A stretch of DNA of 64,000 nucleotides from Paenibacillus sp. UNC451MF (GCF_000686845.1 NZ_JMLS01000005.1:1-64000), one strand, 5' to 3'; counted from the first letter of the stretch, positions 24,564 to 34,398 are shown. A program made the numbers and translations. Notes: generated by a model from the letters alone, not told the origin.

Positions 24564-25019
24564 GTGATCCGAAGACGAAATCCGCGTCAGGATGATAAAG
24601 TGATATTGGAGCTGGTAGAGCTGCTGTTGCTGCCATACGCCCGATTGACTCAGCCGGAATTGCGTGTCACGCTTCCATTGATAAGAGAGCGCTTGAAGGG
24701 AAGCAGCACCTATGTTTCTTCCGGGGGAGGCGGCCGTACACCAAGCGGATTTATTACACTTCGCAACGACAGGGAGTCGGTTAATATCGACATGCTCGCC
24801 GTTCACCCGAGGGCACAAGGCAAAGGAATCGGTTCGAAGCTTATGGAGCATGCGGAGCGCTTCTCCAAGCTGGCCGGCAAAGATGAAATTCGGCTGTGGG
24901 TAGACGATACGAATGCCCAGGCACAGCGTTTCTATGCTTCTAAGAACTATGTACCGATTCAATATAACAGCTTGATTCGCTGCTATCAATTATCAAAACG
25001 TCTCCATTTGAAGGAATAA
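24564..25019 (+). CDS. GNAT-family N-acetyltransferase
   Basis: A 151-residue acetyltransferase. The acetyl-CoA-binding loop HPRAQGKGIGSKLMEHAE is at about residues 81-98, preceded by the beta-4 strand SVNIDMLAV and followed by NAQAQRFYASKNYVP, the usual C-terminal motif. The substrate is unknown. GTG start with GGGAGG ten bases upstream. A terminator follows. Confidence 0.87.
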   Translation: MIRRRNPRQDDKVILELVELLLLPYARLTQPELRVTLPLIRERLKGSSTYVSSGGGGRTPSGFITLRNDRESVNIDMLAVHPRAQGKGIGSKLMEHAERFSKLAGKDEIRLWVDDTNAQAQRFYASKNYVPIQYNSLIRCYQLSKRLHLKE

Positions 25020-25032
25020 TAACTCCATAAGC

Positions 25033-25066
25033 AAGGTCTTCGCTGTGATTGGGCGGGACCTTTTTT
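25033..25066 (+). terminator. Terminator after the GNAT gene
   Basis: AAGGTC pairs with GACCTT around a 17-base loop that can form a second short helix; TTTTTT follows. Confidence 0.7.
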
Positions 25067-25279
25067 ACCATATAGGAATGGATACGTTTGGCAAAGTGCA
25101 CGACCGCGACAAACTTTGGAGCCCAAGGGACAGGCAGTTTACATAGTTTCTTCAATTTACCCGATTGACGGGAATACGAATCATGAAATTCCAGCGCTCG
25201 GTTCTTATAGAACCTCGGCGGAGGAGAGAAGAGCTCTCTCATCCGCCGGATGTTGAGAATACATTGCAGCAGCAGAGGC

Positions 25280-25618
25280 TTATACTAACAAGAACAGCAG
25301 TGCTATGAAAGAAAGATCAAGCGCTAATTCGCCGCCAAAAGGGGAAAATCCAGTTTCAGGGCCTGGGGGTAACGCGGAAACCGTTGCTTTCGTTTTTGCT
25401 CTGATCTTAGGTTTCTTTGATTTGGTATCGGATCTTCTGGAGCTAATTGATTCGGTCGTTGCTGCAGCCGGGGTTCCCTGGCTGTTCAAAATGAGCTTAC
25501 CGTTATCGTATCTGCTAAGAACGCCCACCAATTCACTGCCGTCTCTTAAAATAATCAGCACAGGCTTGCCGTAATGTTCCCGGCACGTATCCTCGTTAAT
25601 GGGATGAATATGTTTCAT
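25280..25618 (-). CDS. Hypothetical protein with Sm-like N-terminus and hydrophobic tail
   Basis: A 112-residue protein. Residues 17-50 (GKPVLIILRDGSELVGVLSRYDNGKLIL) read like an Sm/LSm-type beta strand set, as in Hfq-fold or spore proteins that bind RNA or oligomerise. A Lys/Arg-rich linker follows (about 60-80), and a hydrophobic C-terminal helix (about 97-112) suggests membrane attachment. The ATG at 25618 has GGAGGTG nine bases upstream and was preferred over 25648. The LSm reading is by eye only. Confidence 0.6.
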   Translation of the reverse strand: MKHIHPINEDTCREHYGKPVLIILRDGSELVGVLSRYDNGKLILNSQGTPAAATTESISSRRSDTKSKKPKIRAKTKATVSALPPGPETGFSPFGGELALDLSFIALLFLLV

Positions 25619-25819
25619 TGTTTTCAACACCTCCGTCATCATGTACACTCTAGTCTATGCGCAACGTCTGCGTGCGTTTGGATAATGGCCTAGAGGTTAT
25701 GCGCCTATTTTGCATGACGAAAGCATTGAATCCTGAGCCGGATTTCGTTATGCTTATAGAGTTCGTAACTTGGATTAGTAAATGCTAGAAAAAAATACAT
25801 ATGAAAGAATGATGAGAAG

Positions 25820-27340
25820 ATGACCAATACGGTGTTTTTCCTTTTCGGAGCAACGGGCGATTTGGCCCGCCGCAAGCTGTACCCTGCGATTTATAGCTTG
25901 TATCGCGAGCGTAAATTGGGAGATCGCTTTGCCGTGATCGGTTTAGCGAGACGTTCGAGAACAAATGAGCAATTTCGTGAGGATATTCTGGATTCAATTA
26001 AAGAATTCGCCCGTTATAACGTAACGAAGGACGAGCAGTGGGAGTCCTTTGCAGAGCATTTCGAATATATGTCTCTGGACATTAACAATCCTCAAGCGTT
26101 CAGTGATCTGCGTCATGTAGCGGATCGACTTGACGATAAGTTCGACGTAGGCGGCAATCGCTTGTTTTATTTGGCGCTAGCTCCTGAATTGTTCGGCAGC
26201 GTTTCTCATAACCTGCAGGCGGGCGGATTGCTCGAAACACCGGGTTGGGCACGCCTTGTTATTGAGAAGCCTTTCGGCTACGACTTGCCGTCCGCTGAGA
26301 AGCTGAATGCGGAAATCCGACAAGTGTTTGAAGAAAAGGATATTTACCGCATCGACCATTATCTTGGCAAGGAAATGGTTCAAAACATTAGTGTCGTACG
26401 TTTTGCCAATGCCTTTTTCGAGCCATTATGGAACAATAAATACATTTCGAACATTCAAATCACTTTGAGCGAAACCGTTGGCGTAGAGGAACGTGGTGGT
26501 TATTACGATCATTCCGGGGCGCTGCGTGATATGGGACAAAACCATATGCTGCAGATGCTGGCCATGATGGCTATGGAGCCGCCTAGCCGTCTTTCGCCGG
26601 AAGATATCCGCGATGAGAAAGTGAAAGTATTCCGCTCTCTGCGCGGCTTCCAGACGGCAGCTGAAGCTCGGGCAAATACGGTCCGCGGCCAATATGTAGC
26701 GGGTACCAGCAAGGGGAATCAGGTACCGGGGTACCGTGAGGAGGATTCCGTCAATCCGGAGTCGACAACGGAAACTTATTTTGCCGCTCGCGTATTCGTA
26801 GACAATTTCCGCTGGGCAGGAGTTCCTTTCTACATCCGGACAGGCAAGAGATTGCCGGTAAAAACAACAGAAGTCGTAGTCGAATTCAAAAATGTACCTA
26901 ATAATGTATACCTGTCTAAAAAACATAAGCTGGAGCCGAACCTACTGGTGTTCCGAGTGAACCCGATGGAAGGGATCTATTTTAAAATGAACGCGATGCA
27001 ACCGGGATCCGAAGGGACGATCGTACCTGTAGCTATGGATTTCTGCCAAAGCTGCCAAGTCGGTCTGAACACGCCGGAAGCTTACGAGCGTTTGCTGCAT
27101 GATGCGGCTCGTGGAGATTCAACCTACTTTACTCGTTGGGATGAAGTCGCATTGGCTTGGAAATACGTGGATAAAATTGCTGCGGCATGGGGAGAGCGCA
27201 CGGACAACCTGCACTTGTATCCTGCAGGAACATGGGGACCGGATCAAGCACAGAAGCTATTGTCTGAGGACGGCTTCAAATGGTGGCCGGTTAACGGGCA
27301 GGACGAGGGAGAAGTGGCGTGGGAGTTCACGCAGCGCTAA
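25820..27340 (+). CDS. zwf: Glucose-6-phosphate dehydrogenase
   Basis: First enzyme of the oxidative pentose phosphate pathway, converting glucose-6-phosphate and NADP to 6-phosphogluconolactone and NADPH. At 506 residues it has the family length. The nucleotide-binding motif GATGDLARRKL is at about residues 9-19, and the catalytic signature RIDHYLGKE (about 176-184) contains the active His and Lys. LIIEKPFG-like VIEKPFGYD precedes it. AGAAG before ATG is a modest ribosome site. It is transcribed alone and ends at a terminator. Confidence 0.97.
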   Translation: MTNTVFFLFGATGDLARRKLYPAIYSLYRERKLGDRFAVIGLARRSRTNEQFREDILDSIKEFARYNVTKDEQWESFAEHFEYMSLDINNPQAFSDLRHVADRLDDKFDVGGNRLFYLALAPELFGSVSHNLQAGGLLETPGWARLVIEKPFGYDLPSAEKLNAEIRQVFEEKDIYRIDHYLGKEMVQNISVVRFANAFFEPLWNNKYISNIQITLSETVGVEERGGYYDHSGALRDMGQNHMLQMLAMMAMEPPSRLSPEDIRDEKVKVFRSLRGFQTAAEARANTVRGQYVAGTSKGNQVPGYREEDSVNPESTTETYFAARVFVDNFRWAGVPFYIRTGKRLPVKTTEVVVEFKNVPNNVYLSKKHKLEPNLLVFRVNPMEGIYFKMNAMQPGSEGTIVPVAMDFCQSCQVGLNTPEAYERLLHDAARGDSTYFTRWDEVALAWKYVDKIAAAWGERTDNLHLYPAGTWGPDQAQKLLSEDGFKWWPVNGQDEGEVAWEFTQR

Positions 27341-27398
27341 TCCATAGTCTCATGGAATTCACGCTTTAAATCGCGACGAAAAGAAAAGTGAAAAATTC

Positions 27399-27438
27399 GC
27401 AGGGCCGTACTTAACGGGTACGAGCCCTGCTTCTTTGT
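27399..27438 (+). terminator. Terminator after zwf
   Basis: GCAGGGC pairs with GCCCTGC, with an inner CGTAC/GTACG helix; a T-rich tract follows. Confidence 0.85.
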
Positions 27439-27580
27439 TGTTTAATCCTTTAGCGTAGATTGGCAATGAAAAAGTGTGCAACCAAACGGATAAACAGATA
27501 TAATAAAGAAACGCATTTCATGGTAAAATGAACGTGGAATAACAAAGATAGAATGATCTTACTCAGGGGGAATTCACAAC

Positions 27581-28645
27581 ATGTCCCGTCGGGCTTTTAT
27601 CCGCTGGATGCTTGGATTGATTGTTCTTATTGGTGCAGCAATTACAGGTTTATTCAAACTGCTGCATCGACCGGAAGACGCAGCGCAAGCAGCTCAAACG
27701 AGCACTGATGCAGAACCAAGGTTGGCTGAGCAAGAGCCGCCGGCTTCCAAACCGGAGCCTGCCAATGATAAGGATCCGCTATTTTCTTTTATGATTCTAA
27801 GCGATCTTCATGTTTCGGTATATGATCCTAACACGGTCAAGCATATGAAGGAAGCACTGGAGGATATGAAGCAGTTCGAGTCTCCGATAGAAGCACTGAT
27901 GCTTACCGGTGACTTGACTGATTTTGGGGGAGCAGACGGATACAAGGAGCTGCAAAAGCTGCTGTCTGCCTACAAGCTGCCGCCGATGTATGCGAACATG
28001 GGCAACCACGATTATTACGATATTTGGGTAGACAAGAAAGGTGCATTTAATAAAGAAACGATGCCCAACGGGAAGACCGATTGGCAAGCACGTGAGCGTT
28101 TTCAGAAGTTTTTTAATCTGAAAAGCATTTATAATGCCGCCCAAATTAACGGTTTTCCTGTCATCCTGCTATCCCAGGAGGCCTACATGCAGGAAAAGCC
28201 GGAGGTTGGAGAAGGAGCATGGTACTCTGACGAACAATTGGATTGGTTCAAAAATCAGCTGGCACAGCATAAGGATGGTAAGCCGATCTTTGTAATGACC
28301 CACCAACCGCTGCCTCCGATCGGTTCCGATGGAGGTACGCATCAGCTGATCCCCGCCAAGAAGTTCCGGGAAATTTTGAAGCCTTATAAAAATGTATTCG
28401 TATTTTGCGGACATAGACATCAAGATTTCCAGAATGGGGCAGAGCATTATGTAAAGGAAACATTCCATTACTTCCACAACTCTTCGGTCGGCAGGGTGTT
28501 GAACCGCAATTTCGATAATGCGGGCAAGGACAAATCACAAGGCTTATATGTTCAAGTATATAAGGATAGAGTCACTGTGCGCGGCCGTGAATTCAGCAAA
28601 CGGACATGGTTGAAGGAAGCGGATTGGAGCTTGAAGTTAACTTAA
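27581..28645 (+). CDS. Membrane-anchored calcineurin-like metallophosphoesterase
   Basis: A 354-residue protein with an N-terminal membrane helix (about 6-28) preceded by SRRAFIRWM, a possible twin-arginine-like start. A Pro/Glu-rich linker follows, then a binuclear metal phosphoesterase domain. All five motifs are visible: SDLH (74-77), GDLTD (about 109), GNHD (about 141), THQP (about 246) and GHRH (about 278). The family includes phosphodiesterases and nucleotidases; the substrate is unknown. It is directly upstream of prfC with a 25-bp gap and may be co-transcribed. Confidence 0.88.
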   Translation: MSRRAFIRWMLGLIVLIGAAITGLFKLLHRPEDAAQAAQTSTDAEPRLAEQEPPASKPEPANDKDPLFSFMILSDLHVSVYDPNTVKHMKEALEDMKQFESPIEALMLTGDLTDFGGADGYKELQKLLSAYKLPPMYANMGNHDYYDIWVDKKGAFNKETMPNGKTDWQARERFQKFFNLKSIYNAAQINGFPVILLSQEAYMQEKPEVGEGAWYSDEQLDWFKNQLAQHKDGKPIFVMTHQPLPPIGSDGGTHQLIPAKKFREILKPYKNVFVFCGHRHQDFQNGAEHYVKETFHYFHNSSVGRVLNRNFDNAGKDKSQGLYVQVYKDRVTVRGREFSKRTWLKEADWSLKLT

Positions 28646-28670
28646 CGATAAGGAAGGAATTACAGATCTT

Positions 28671-30254
28671 ATGAGCATGGAAACAAAGCAAAAAATGATA
28701 GAAGAGGTACAAAAACGCCGTACCTTCGCGATTATTTCTCACCCCGATGCAGGGAAAACGACGCTGACTGAGAAGCTGCTGTTGTTCGGGGGAGCCATCC
28801 GCCTGGCGGGTACTGTAAAAGGCCGTAAAGCCAGCAAGCACGCAACCTCCGACTGGATGGAAATCGAGAAGCAAAGAGGGATTTCGGTAACCTCGAGCGT
28901 TATGCAGTTCGATTACGAGGGACATCGCGTTAACATTCTCGATACGCCGGGTCACCAAGACTTTTCTGAAGATACGTACCGTACTTTAACAGCGGCGGAT
29001 AGCGCCGTCATGCTGATCGACTCGGCCAAAGGGGTCGAGGCTCAGACGAAGAAGCTGTTCCAAGTATGCCGCAGACGGGGCATTCCGATTTTTACGTTTA
29101 TTAATAAGATGGACCGTGAAGGTCAAAACCCTTTTGATCTTCTGGAGGAGCTAGAGCAGGTGCTTGGCATCCGTTCCTATCCGATGAACTGGCCGATCGG
29201 CTCCGGTAAGCAATTCCGTGGAGTATACGATCGTAAAATGACGCAAGTGGAGCTGTTCCAGGGCGACGATCACAAGGAGATTCAAGTACGCAAGGTGAGC
29301 GGATACGATGATCAAGTGGTTAAGGAAATAGCCGGAGAATTTTTCTATGATCAGCTCGTGCAAGACCTGGAGCTGCTGGACGTAGCGGGCGATGAGTTCG
29401 ATTATGAGAAGGTGCGTTCAGGTGAACTGACTCCTGTCTTTTTTGGCAGTGCGATCAATAACTTTGGAGTGCAAACGTTCCTCGAAAACTTCCTGCAATT
29501 GGCGCCAAAGCCAACGCCACGCAGCAGCAGCGAGGGCGAAATCGATCCGATGAACGAGAAGTTCACCGGATACATCTTCAAAATTCAAGCGAATATGAAC
29601 CCGGCTCACCGTGACCGGATTGCCTTCCTGCGTATTTGCTCAGGCAAATTCGAGCGTGGGATGTCCGTTAAGCATGTACGTGCCGGCAAAGATATTAAGC
29701 TGTCTCAGCCGCAGCAATTCCTTGCACAGGACCGCGATATCGTGGAAGAAGCATACCCCGGGGATATTATCGGGTTGTTCGATCCGGGTATTTTCCGGTT
29801 GGGAGACTCCCTCAGCCAAGCAGGTAATATCGAATTCAGCGAGCTGCCGACCTTCTCACCGGAGCTTTTCTCCAAAGTAACCGTGAAGAATGCGCTCAAG
29901 CATAAGCAATTTCAAAAGGGCGTCGATCAATTGACCGAGGAAGGAACGATTCAGGTATTCCGTACTATCGGATTCGATGATCTGATTCTCGGTGTTGTAG
30001 GCCAGCTTCAATTCGAAGTATTCGAGTACAGGATGAAGGCGGAGTATGGCGTCGATGTTCAGCTGCAGCGCACGAACTTCCAGTTTGCAAGATGGCTTAT
30101 CGATGAGCAGGTCGATCCGGGCAAGTTCCGTATTAATTCCCAACTGGTTCGGGATAAGAACGACAACTATGTCGTCTTGTTCGAGAGTGAGTATGCCATG
30201 CGCTCGGCTATGGAAAAAAATCCTACAGCGAAATTTTTGGAAAATGCGCCTTAA
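28671..30254 (+). CDS. prfC: Peptide chain release factor 3
   Basis: A translational GTPase that recycles RF1 and RF2 from the ribosome after termination. GTPase motifs are present in order: SHPDAGKTT (G1, about 24-32), the switch region with RGISVTSSV, DTPGHQDF (G3) and NKMD (G4). The remaining domains 2 and 3 complete the 527-residue family length. It is cytosolic. AAGGAAGG precedes the start, and an in-frame ATG at codon 3 is also possible. RF3 is absent from Bacillus subtilis but common in Paenibacillus-like genera (established knowledge, not checked). Confidence 0.95.
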   Translation: MSMETKQKMIEEVQKRRTFAIISHPDAGKTTLTEKLLLFGGAIRLAGTVKGRKASKHATSDWMEIEKQRGISVTSSVMQFDYEGHRVNILDTPGHQDFSEDTYRTLTAADSAVMLIDSAKGVEAQTKKLFQVCRRRGIPIFTFINKMDREGQNPFDLLEELEQVLGIRSYPMNWPIGSGKQFRGVYDRKMTQVELFQGDDHKEIQVRKVSGYDDQVVKEIAGEFFYDQLVQDLELLDVAGDEFDYEKVRSGELTPVFFGSAINNFGVQTFLENFLQLAPKPTPRSSSEGEIDPMNEKFTGYIFKIQANMNPAHRDRIAFLRICSGKFERGMSVKHVRAGKDIKLSQPQQFLAQDRDIVEEAYPGDIIGLFDPGIFRLGDSLSQAGNIEFSELPTFSPELFSKVTVKNALKHKQFQKGVDQLTEEGTIQVFRTIGFDDLILGVVGQLQFEVFEYRMKAEYGVDVQLQRTNFQFARWLIDEQVDPGKFRINSQLVRDKNDNYVVLFESEYAMRSAMEKNPTAKFLENAP

Positions 30255-30307
30255 ACGTTTGGCATGAAGAATCAAGAGGGTAATGAATCCGTTAGGAGGG
30301 TGATCAC

Positions 30308-30805
30308 TTGCAGCATTTAGGACCGACGCTAGGGATAGCTCTGCTTGTAGGATTCATGATCTACCGAAGGACGAAGCGGACCATTGGCTTACAGAAGATC
30401 GTACGATCCCGGCTTATTTTTCGGATCATTGTGTTCGGATTATTGGGGTGTATGTTTCTGTACCTGGGAGTGCTACACCCTATTAACCTTCTTGCCGATG
30501 GTGTTGGCTTGATATGCGGCTTGGTGTTGGGGCATTATGCGATCAAGCATACACAATTCGAACGACAAAGCGATGGTATATACTATCGTACGCATCTATG
30601 GGTCAATATAGCGGTTCTTGCTCTATTGGTAGGCAGAATCGCCTACAGACTGTTAGTGATGTCGTCGCAGGGAGCTGTGGATTATAATCCTTCAGCAAAT
30701 CCGATGGAGATGTACGGGAAAGACCCATGGACAATCGGTATATTTTTCGTGCTTGTTTCGTATTACATCCGATTTTTTACCTTTTTGCTGTCAAAGGGAA
30801 AATAA
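30308..30805 (+). CDS. DUF1453/CcdC-like membrane protein
   Basis: A 165-residue membrane protein with about five hydrophobic segments and basic loops (YRRTKRTIGLQKIVRSR) on the inside. It resembles the DUF1453 family, which includes CcdC of the Bacillus cytochrome c cluster; no ccd gene is adjacent, so the role is open. TTG start, with GGAGGG eight bases upstream. A terminator follows directly. Confidence 0.7.
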   Translation: MQHLGPTLGIALLVGFMIYRRTKRTIGLQKIVRSRLIFRIIVFGLLGCMFLYLGVLHPINLLADGVGLICGLVLGHYAIKHTQFERQSDGIYYRTHLWVNIAVLALLVGRIAYRLLVMSSQGAVDYNPSANPMEMYGKDPWTIGIFFVLVSYYIRFFTFLLSKGK

Positions 30806-30824
30806 ATGGTTTCTAAGCTTTGGC

Positions 30825-30852
30825 CCAATCCTTATGGATTGGGTTTTTTGTT
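30825..30852 (+). terminator. Terminator after the DUF1453-like gene
   Basis: CCCAATCC-TTAT-GGATTGGG is a perfect 8-bp stem followed by seven T residues. Confidence 0.92.
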
Positions 30853-31081
30853 GTTCTTAAGTGTCAGCGCCCAAACCGGAACGATAGGCGAAGCATACAA
30901 TATCCTGTTTGATCGACTTGTTGGGCAGGCGATATATTGGATGCGGATACGAAAAATGTGCGTATATCCCTCGGGCTCAGGGCGAGCGATTACATGAATG
31001 CGTTCGACAGGAACGCTATGACGCAATACTTCATATAGATGGATGAAACCGCGGCATTGGAGGAAAAGAAAGGTGGATGAC

Positions 31082-31846
31082 ATGAGTAAAAAGTATAAGC
31101 GGTATGTCGTCAGTAAATGGACGAAAACATGTGTGTTGAGTGAAAATTCCAAAATCCGTTCACACATTCCCCCTACGGAGAAAATGACACATTCCTCTCT
31201 GAAAAGTATGCTGGATAAGTACCGTATGGTGTACATTAAACCGGACAAGGGAACATTCGGTATCGGAGTAATGAGAGTAGATGTAGAATCTGACCATGCA
31301 AAACCTATATATCGTTATCAAAGTGGGGCGGATATTCGAAGATTTTCTTCTTATGACGATATGTACGAATCGATCAGGAGGCTGACAAATGATCGGTTGT
31401 ACCTGGTTCAAATGGGCATTCACCTGACCAAATACCGCAATCGTCGCTTCGACATTCGTGTTCAAGTACAGCAATCGCCTCAAAATAAATGGGAAACAAC
31501 CGGTGTTATAGGACGTGTCGCCCATCCTCAAAAAGTCGTTACGAACATTCATAACGGTGGCCAAATCAAAGCGATTGAGACATTAATGAAAGCTTACATG
31601 CCGGGAGATAAGCAAAAGCTGTTCATTCGAAGCTTGAAAAAGCTAGGGAGACTAACAGCGGAGGAAATGTTTAAGACATATAAAGGAATTAAAGAGATCG
31701 GCTTGGATGTGGCATTGGATAAAGATCTGCATCCTTGGATCTTGGAAGTCAATACGAATCCCGACCCGTACATTTTCAATCGATTGAAGGATAAAAAGAT
31801 GTATAGAAAAGTATATCGTTACGCGAAAGCGTATGGAAGAGTGTAA
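31082..31846 (+). CDS. YheC/YheD-type ATP-grasp protein
   Basis: A 254-residue ATP-grasp enzyme of the YheC/D family, members of which are linked to the spore coat. It starts MSKKYKRYVVSKWTK and has the ATP-grasp pattern KPDKGTFGIGVM (about 55-66), a central RRFDIRVQVQ (about 123-132) and the metal-binding end HPWILEVNTNPDP (about 221-233). Members ligate amino acids or similar groups to unknown acceptors. The ATG at 31082 has AAAGGTGG upstream; the earlier start at 31043 lacks one. It is alone, with a bidirectional terminator behind it. Confidence 0.85.
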   Translation: MSKKYKRYVVSKWTKTCVLSENSKIRSHIPPTEKMTHSSLKSMLDKYRMVYIKPDKGTFGIGVMRVDVESDHAKPIYRYQSGADIRRFSSYDDMYESIRRLTNDRLYLVQMGIHLTKYRNRRFDIRVQVQQSPQNKWETTGVIGRVAHPQKVVTNIHNGGQIKAIETLMKAYMPGDKQKLFIRSLKKLGRLTAEEMFKTYKGIKEIGLDVALDKDLHPWILEVNTNPDPYIFNRLKDKKMYRKVYRYAKAYGRV

Positions 31847-31868
31847 CAAGGCTATTGTGGCTTAATGA

Positions 31869-31912
31869 AAAAATCCCGTATCCTTAATGTTGTTAAGGAG
31901 CGGGATTTTGTA
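31869..31912. terminator. Bidirectional terminator between the ATP-grasp gene and the kinase
   Basis: AAAATCCCG pairs with CGGGATTTT, with an inner CCTTAA/TTAAGG helix. A-runs and T-runs flank both sides, so both convergent genes can use it. Confidence 0.85.
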
Positions 31913-31949
31913 TTTGCTGAAATGAAACCCAAATGCAGTTTGTTCTGAA

Positions 31950-33428
31950 TCAATTTGCGCTTTCCTCATCTTCTGCTGGTGGCGGTGGTGAATCACTCTT
32001 GGGCAGCGTAATGAGAAATTCGCTTCCGATGCCTGGGGTGCTTTGGACCTCGATAGTTCCTTGGTGAGCTTCGACCAGCCTTTTAACAATGGACAGCCCT
32101 AAGCCGGTTTCACTGTTACTTTTACTTCGGGAAGGATCCGCTTTATAGAATCGCTCCCAAATGTACGACAGCTCTTCGGGTGTCATGCCCTGACCTGTAT
32201 CCGAGATTTGAATCCGTGTTTCTGCTGCGGTTTCCAGCCCTCTTAGGCGAATAGAGCCGTAATCTGTAAATTGAATGCTGTTCTTAACGAGGTTAATAAG
32301 TATTTGCATCAGCCTGTCATAATCGCCGTAAACAAACACCTCCGGCTCGCATTCGATAATTATAGGAAGATGCTTTGCCTCGAGCACGATTTCCAATGAT
32401 TCGGATACCACTTCCATCAATTCTCTGAGCGGTATCCGTTTTTTGTGCAGCGTGATCATTCCGTTCTCAATCTTTTCCATATCGAGCAGCTCATTAATAA
32501 GCCGGATGAGACGAAACGTTTCTTTCTCTATGATGCCATAATACTTTTGTTTGTCCTCAGGCTGGGTGACGAGATCGTTCTTTAACCCTTCAATAATCCC
32601 GCGTATGGAAGTTAAGGGGGTGCGCAGCTCATGGGTGACATCCAGAATCAACTGCCGTCGCAGTGTTTCGTACTGGTTCAATTTCTTGGAGGAAGCTTCT
32701 AATTGAGCGGCCATGGAGTTGAAATCAAACGCTAAATCCCCTAGCTCATCGGTCCGAGTGACGGGCAGCCTGGTTTCGTAATGTCCTGCAGCAATCTGAC
32801 GGGTTGCACGTCGAAGAGGCTGAATGCTCTTGCTCATATTACGTGAAATCAACAGGCTTACGATGACGGCCAGCACGAAGACGATAGCGATCATGTACAG
32901 CAAAGCTTTGTTGAAAGACTGAACCGTTTCCTGATAACCGTGGAGGGGGGAGAAGACGAACAGGTACATATCCCCCTTCTGGCTTTTAGGACGGATAGGT
33001 TTGCCTAGAACGACTAAAGGCTCCTCGGTATTCCGGTTCACAATAAAGCTTTCGTTATCCTTAAGATTGAAAATTTTGGCTTTAAGTCCGTCTAGAAAAG
33101 GTTTAGAGCGGTAGGTGCTTGGCATCTTGGGATCGCGGAACACCATTTCACCTGTTTTATCGAACAGGATGAAGGAAATTTTGCGCTCGACGAGTAGAGT
33201 ACGGTAGGCTTGAATGGCCGGAACAGGTTCATCCTCTTCACGACTCAGCATTCTAGAAATAACCTTGGCTGTAATGGTCAGTTCCTCAGTCTCCGCATGG
33301 TAAATCTGCTGCTTCGTATAGTAGGCGAATCCGAAGCTCATCAAGCCTAGGATAAGAAGAGAAACGATAAGATAGCTTAAAAAATGGCGTTGAAAAAAAG
33401 TGAAACGGTAGCGCTTCTTGCTCTTCAT
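31950..33428 (-). CDS. Sensor histidine kinase (HAMP, HisKA, HATPase)
   Basis: A 492-residue kinase with helix 1 at about 13-34, an extracytoplasmic sensor of about 140 residues, helix 2 at about 180-200, a HAMP domain (about 200-255), HisKA with phosphoacceptor His in DVTHELRTPLTSIRG, and an HATPase domain with LVKNSIQF, ISDTGQGMT and GLGLSIVK. The type resembles VanS/ResE-like envelope or cell-wall kinases; the signal is unknown. It starts two bases after the response regulator, so translation is probably coupled. Confidence 0.93.
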   Translation of the reverse strand: MKSKKRYRFTFFQRHFLSYLIVSLLILGLMSFGFAYYTKQQIYHAETEELTITAKVISRMLSREEDEPVPAIQAYRTLLVERKISFILFDKTGEMVFRDPKMPSTYRSKPFLDGLKAKIFNLKDNESFIVNRNTEEPLVVLGKPIRPKSQKGDMYLFVFSPLHGYQETVQSFNKALLYMIAIVFVLAVIVSLLISRNMSKSIQPLRRATRQIAAGHYETRLPVTRTDELGDLAFDFNSMAAQLEASSKKLNQYETLRRQLILDVTHELRTPLTSIRGIIEGLKNDLVTQPEDKQKYYGIIEKETFRLIRLINELLDMEKIENGMITLHKKRIPLRELMEVVSESLEIVLEAKHLPIIIECEPEVFVYGDYDRLMQILINLVKNSIQFTDYGSIRLRGLETAAETRIQISDTGQGMTPEELSYIWERFYKADPSRSKSNSETGLGLSIVKRLVEAHQGTIEVQSTPGIGSEFLITLPKSDSPPPPAEDEESAN

Positions 33429-33430
33429 CC

Positions 33431-34144
33431 TTACTCCTCCAGCTTATATCCGACTCCCCAGACCGTAACAATTAACGCGCAATCCGGTGTCGATACTTTG
33501 TTGCGCAGCCGTTTGATATGTACATCCACTGTACGCTCTTCTCCGATGTAGTCGTAGCCCCATATGCTTTCGAGCAATTGCTCGCGGGTAAATACTTTCT
33601 TCGGATAGCGAACGAATAGGCAGAGCAGATCGAATTCCTTAGGTGTCAAGTTAGTAATCTCATGGCCTTGTATAATGGCCGTTCGGGATTCGAGCTGAAT
33701 GGTGATGAACTTGTGCTTAAGAGTACTGAAGCCGGAAGGAGAGTCTTCTTGAACGGAAGCTAGCTCTCGCTGCTCAGCTGCGCCGATATGGTAGCGCCTT
33801 AGCACCGCCTTCATCCTGGCAATCAGCTCCATTGGACTGAATGGCTTGGTCACATAATCGTCTGCTCCAAGCTCCAAGCCTTTGATTCTATCCCGCTCTT
33901 GGTCACGCGCGGTAAGTAATATAACTGGCGTCTGATGATTCTGCCTCAGATCCCGGCACAAGCTGATGCCGTCTTTTCCCGGGAGCATCCAGTCCAAAAT
34001 AACGAAGTCCCAGGATTCCTCGTCGATACATCGCTGTGCCGTAATTCCGTCGTTCACAAAAGTAGTATGGTATTGTTCCTTTTGAAAAAAGAGTTGCAGC
34101 ATTTCACATACGGACAGGTCGTCCTCGGCTACCAGCAGCTTCAC
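33431..34144 (-). CDS. OmpR-family response regulator
   Basis: A 237-residue regulator partnered with the downstream kinase. The receiver domain has the acidic pair AEDD, phosphoacceptor Asp in DFVILDWMLPGKDG and the conserved Lys in DYVTKPFS. The C-terminal winged helix carries LTPKEFDLLCLFVR and ERTVDVHIKRLRNKV. Start GTG at 34144 was chosen because AAGGAGTG lies six bases upstream; the GTG at 34153 lies on that site. Targets cannot be told from sequence. Confidence 0.93.
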   Translation of the reverse strand: MKLLVAEDDLSVCEMLQLFFQKEQYHTTFVNDGITAQRCIDEESWDFVILDWMLPGKDGISLCRDLRQNHQTPVILLTARDQERDRIKGLELGADDYVTKPFSPMELIARMKAVLRRYHIGAAEQRELASVQEDSPSGFSTLKHKFITIQLESRTAIIQGHEITNLTPKEFDLLCLFVRYPKKVFTREQLLESIWGYDYIGEERTVDVHIKRLRNKVSTPDCALIVTVWGVGYKLEE

Positions 34145-34256
34145 GGAAAACACTCCTTGAATTCGTTGTTATCATTACTTCAAGAATAGACGCTTGCGTG
34201 ACGAATATCAACATTAGTATCGGTTCTTGAGATTCGATAAATTAGACGATAAACAA

Positions 34257-34285
34257 TTGACAACTTCTGGGATGCATGAGAAAAT
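34257..34285 (+). promoter_or_regulatory. Promoter candidate for the LacI-led gene set
   Basis: TTGACA, a 17-base spacer and GAAAAT lie about 115 bases upstream of the LacI start. The -35 is perfect, the -10 only partial. Confidence 0.4.
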
Positions 34286-34398
34286 GAACGCGTGTACATA
34301 ATGAAATTCAAAAATAGGTTTCTATTCGTAGGATGGGACGGAATTGTTCTGCAAGGAGAAATGATTTCGCCAAATTTTAAGAAAAGGAGAGAACGCAT

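Noticed and set aside
30806-30997. A 63-codon plus-strand frame right after the DUF1453-like gene
   Set aside because: It starts before and reads through a strong terminator and has no ribosome site.
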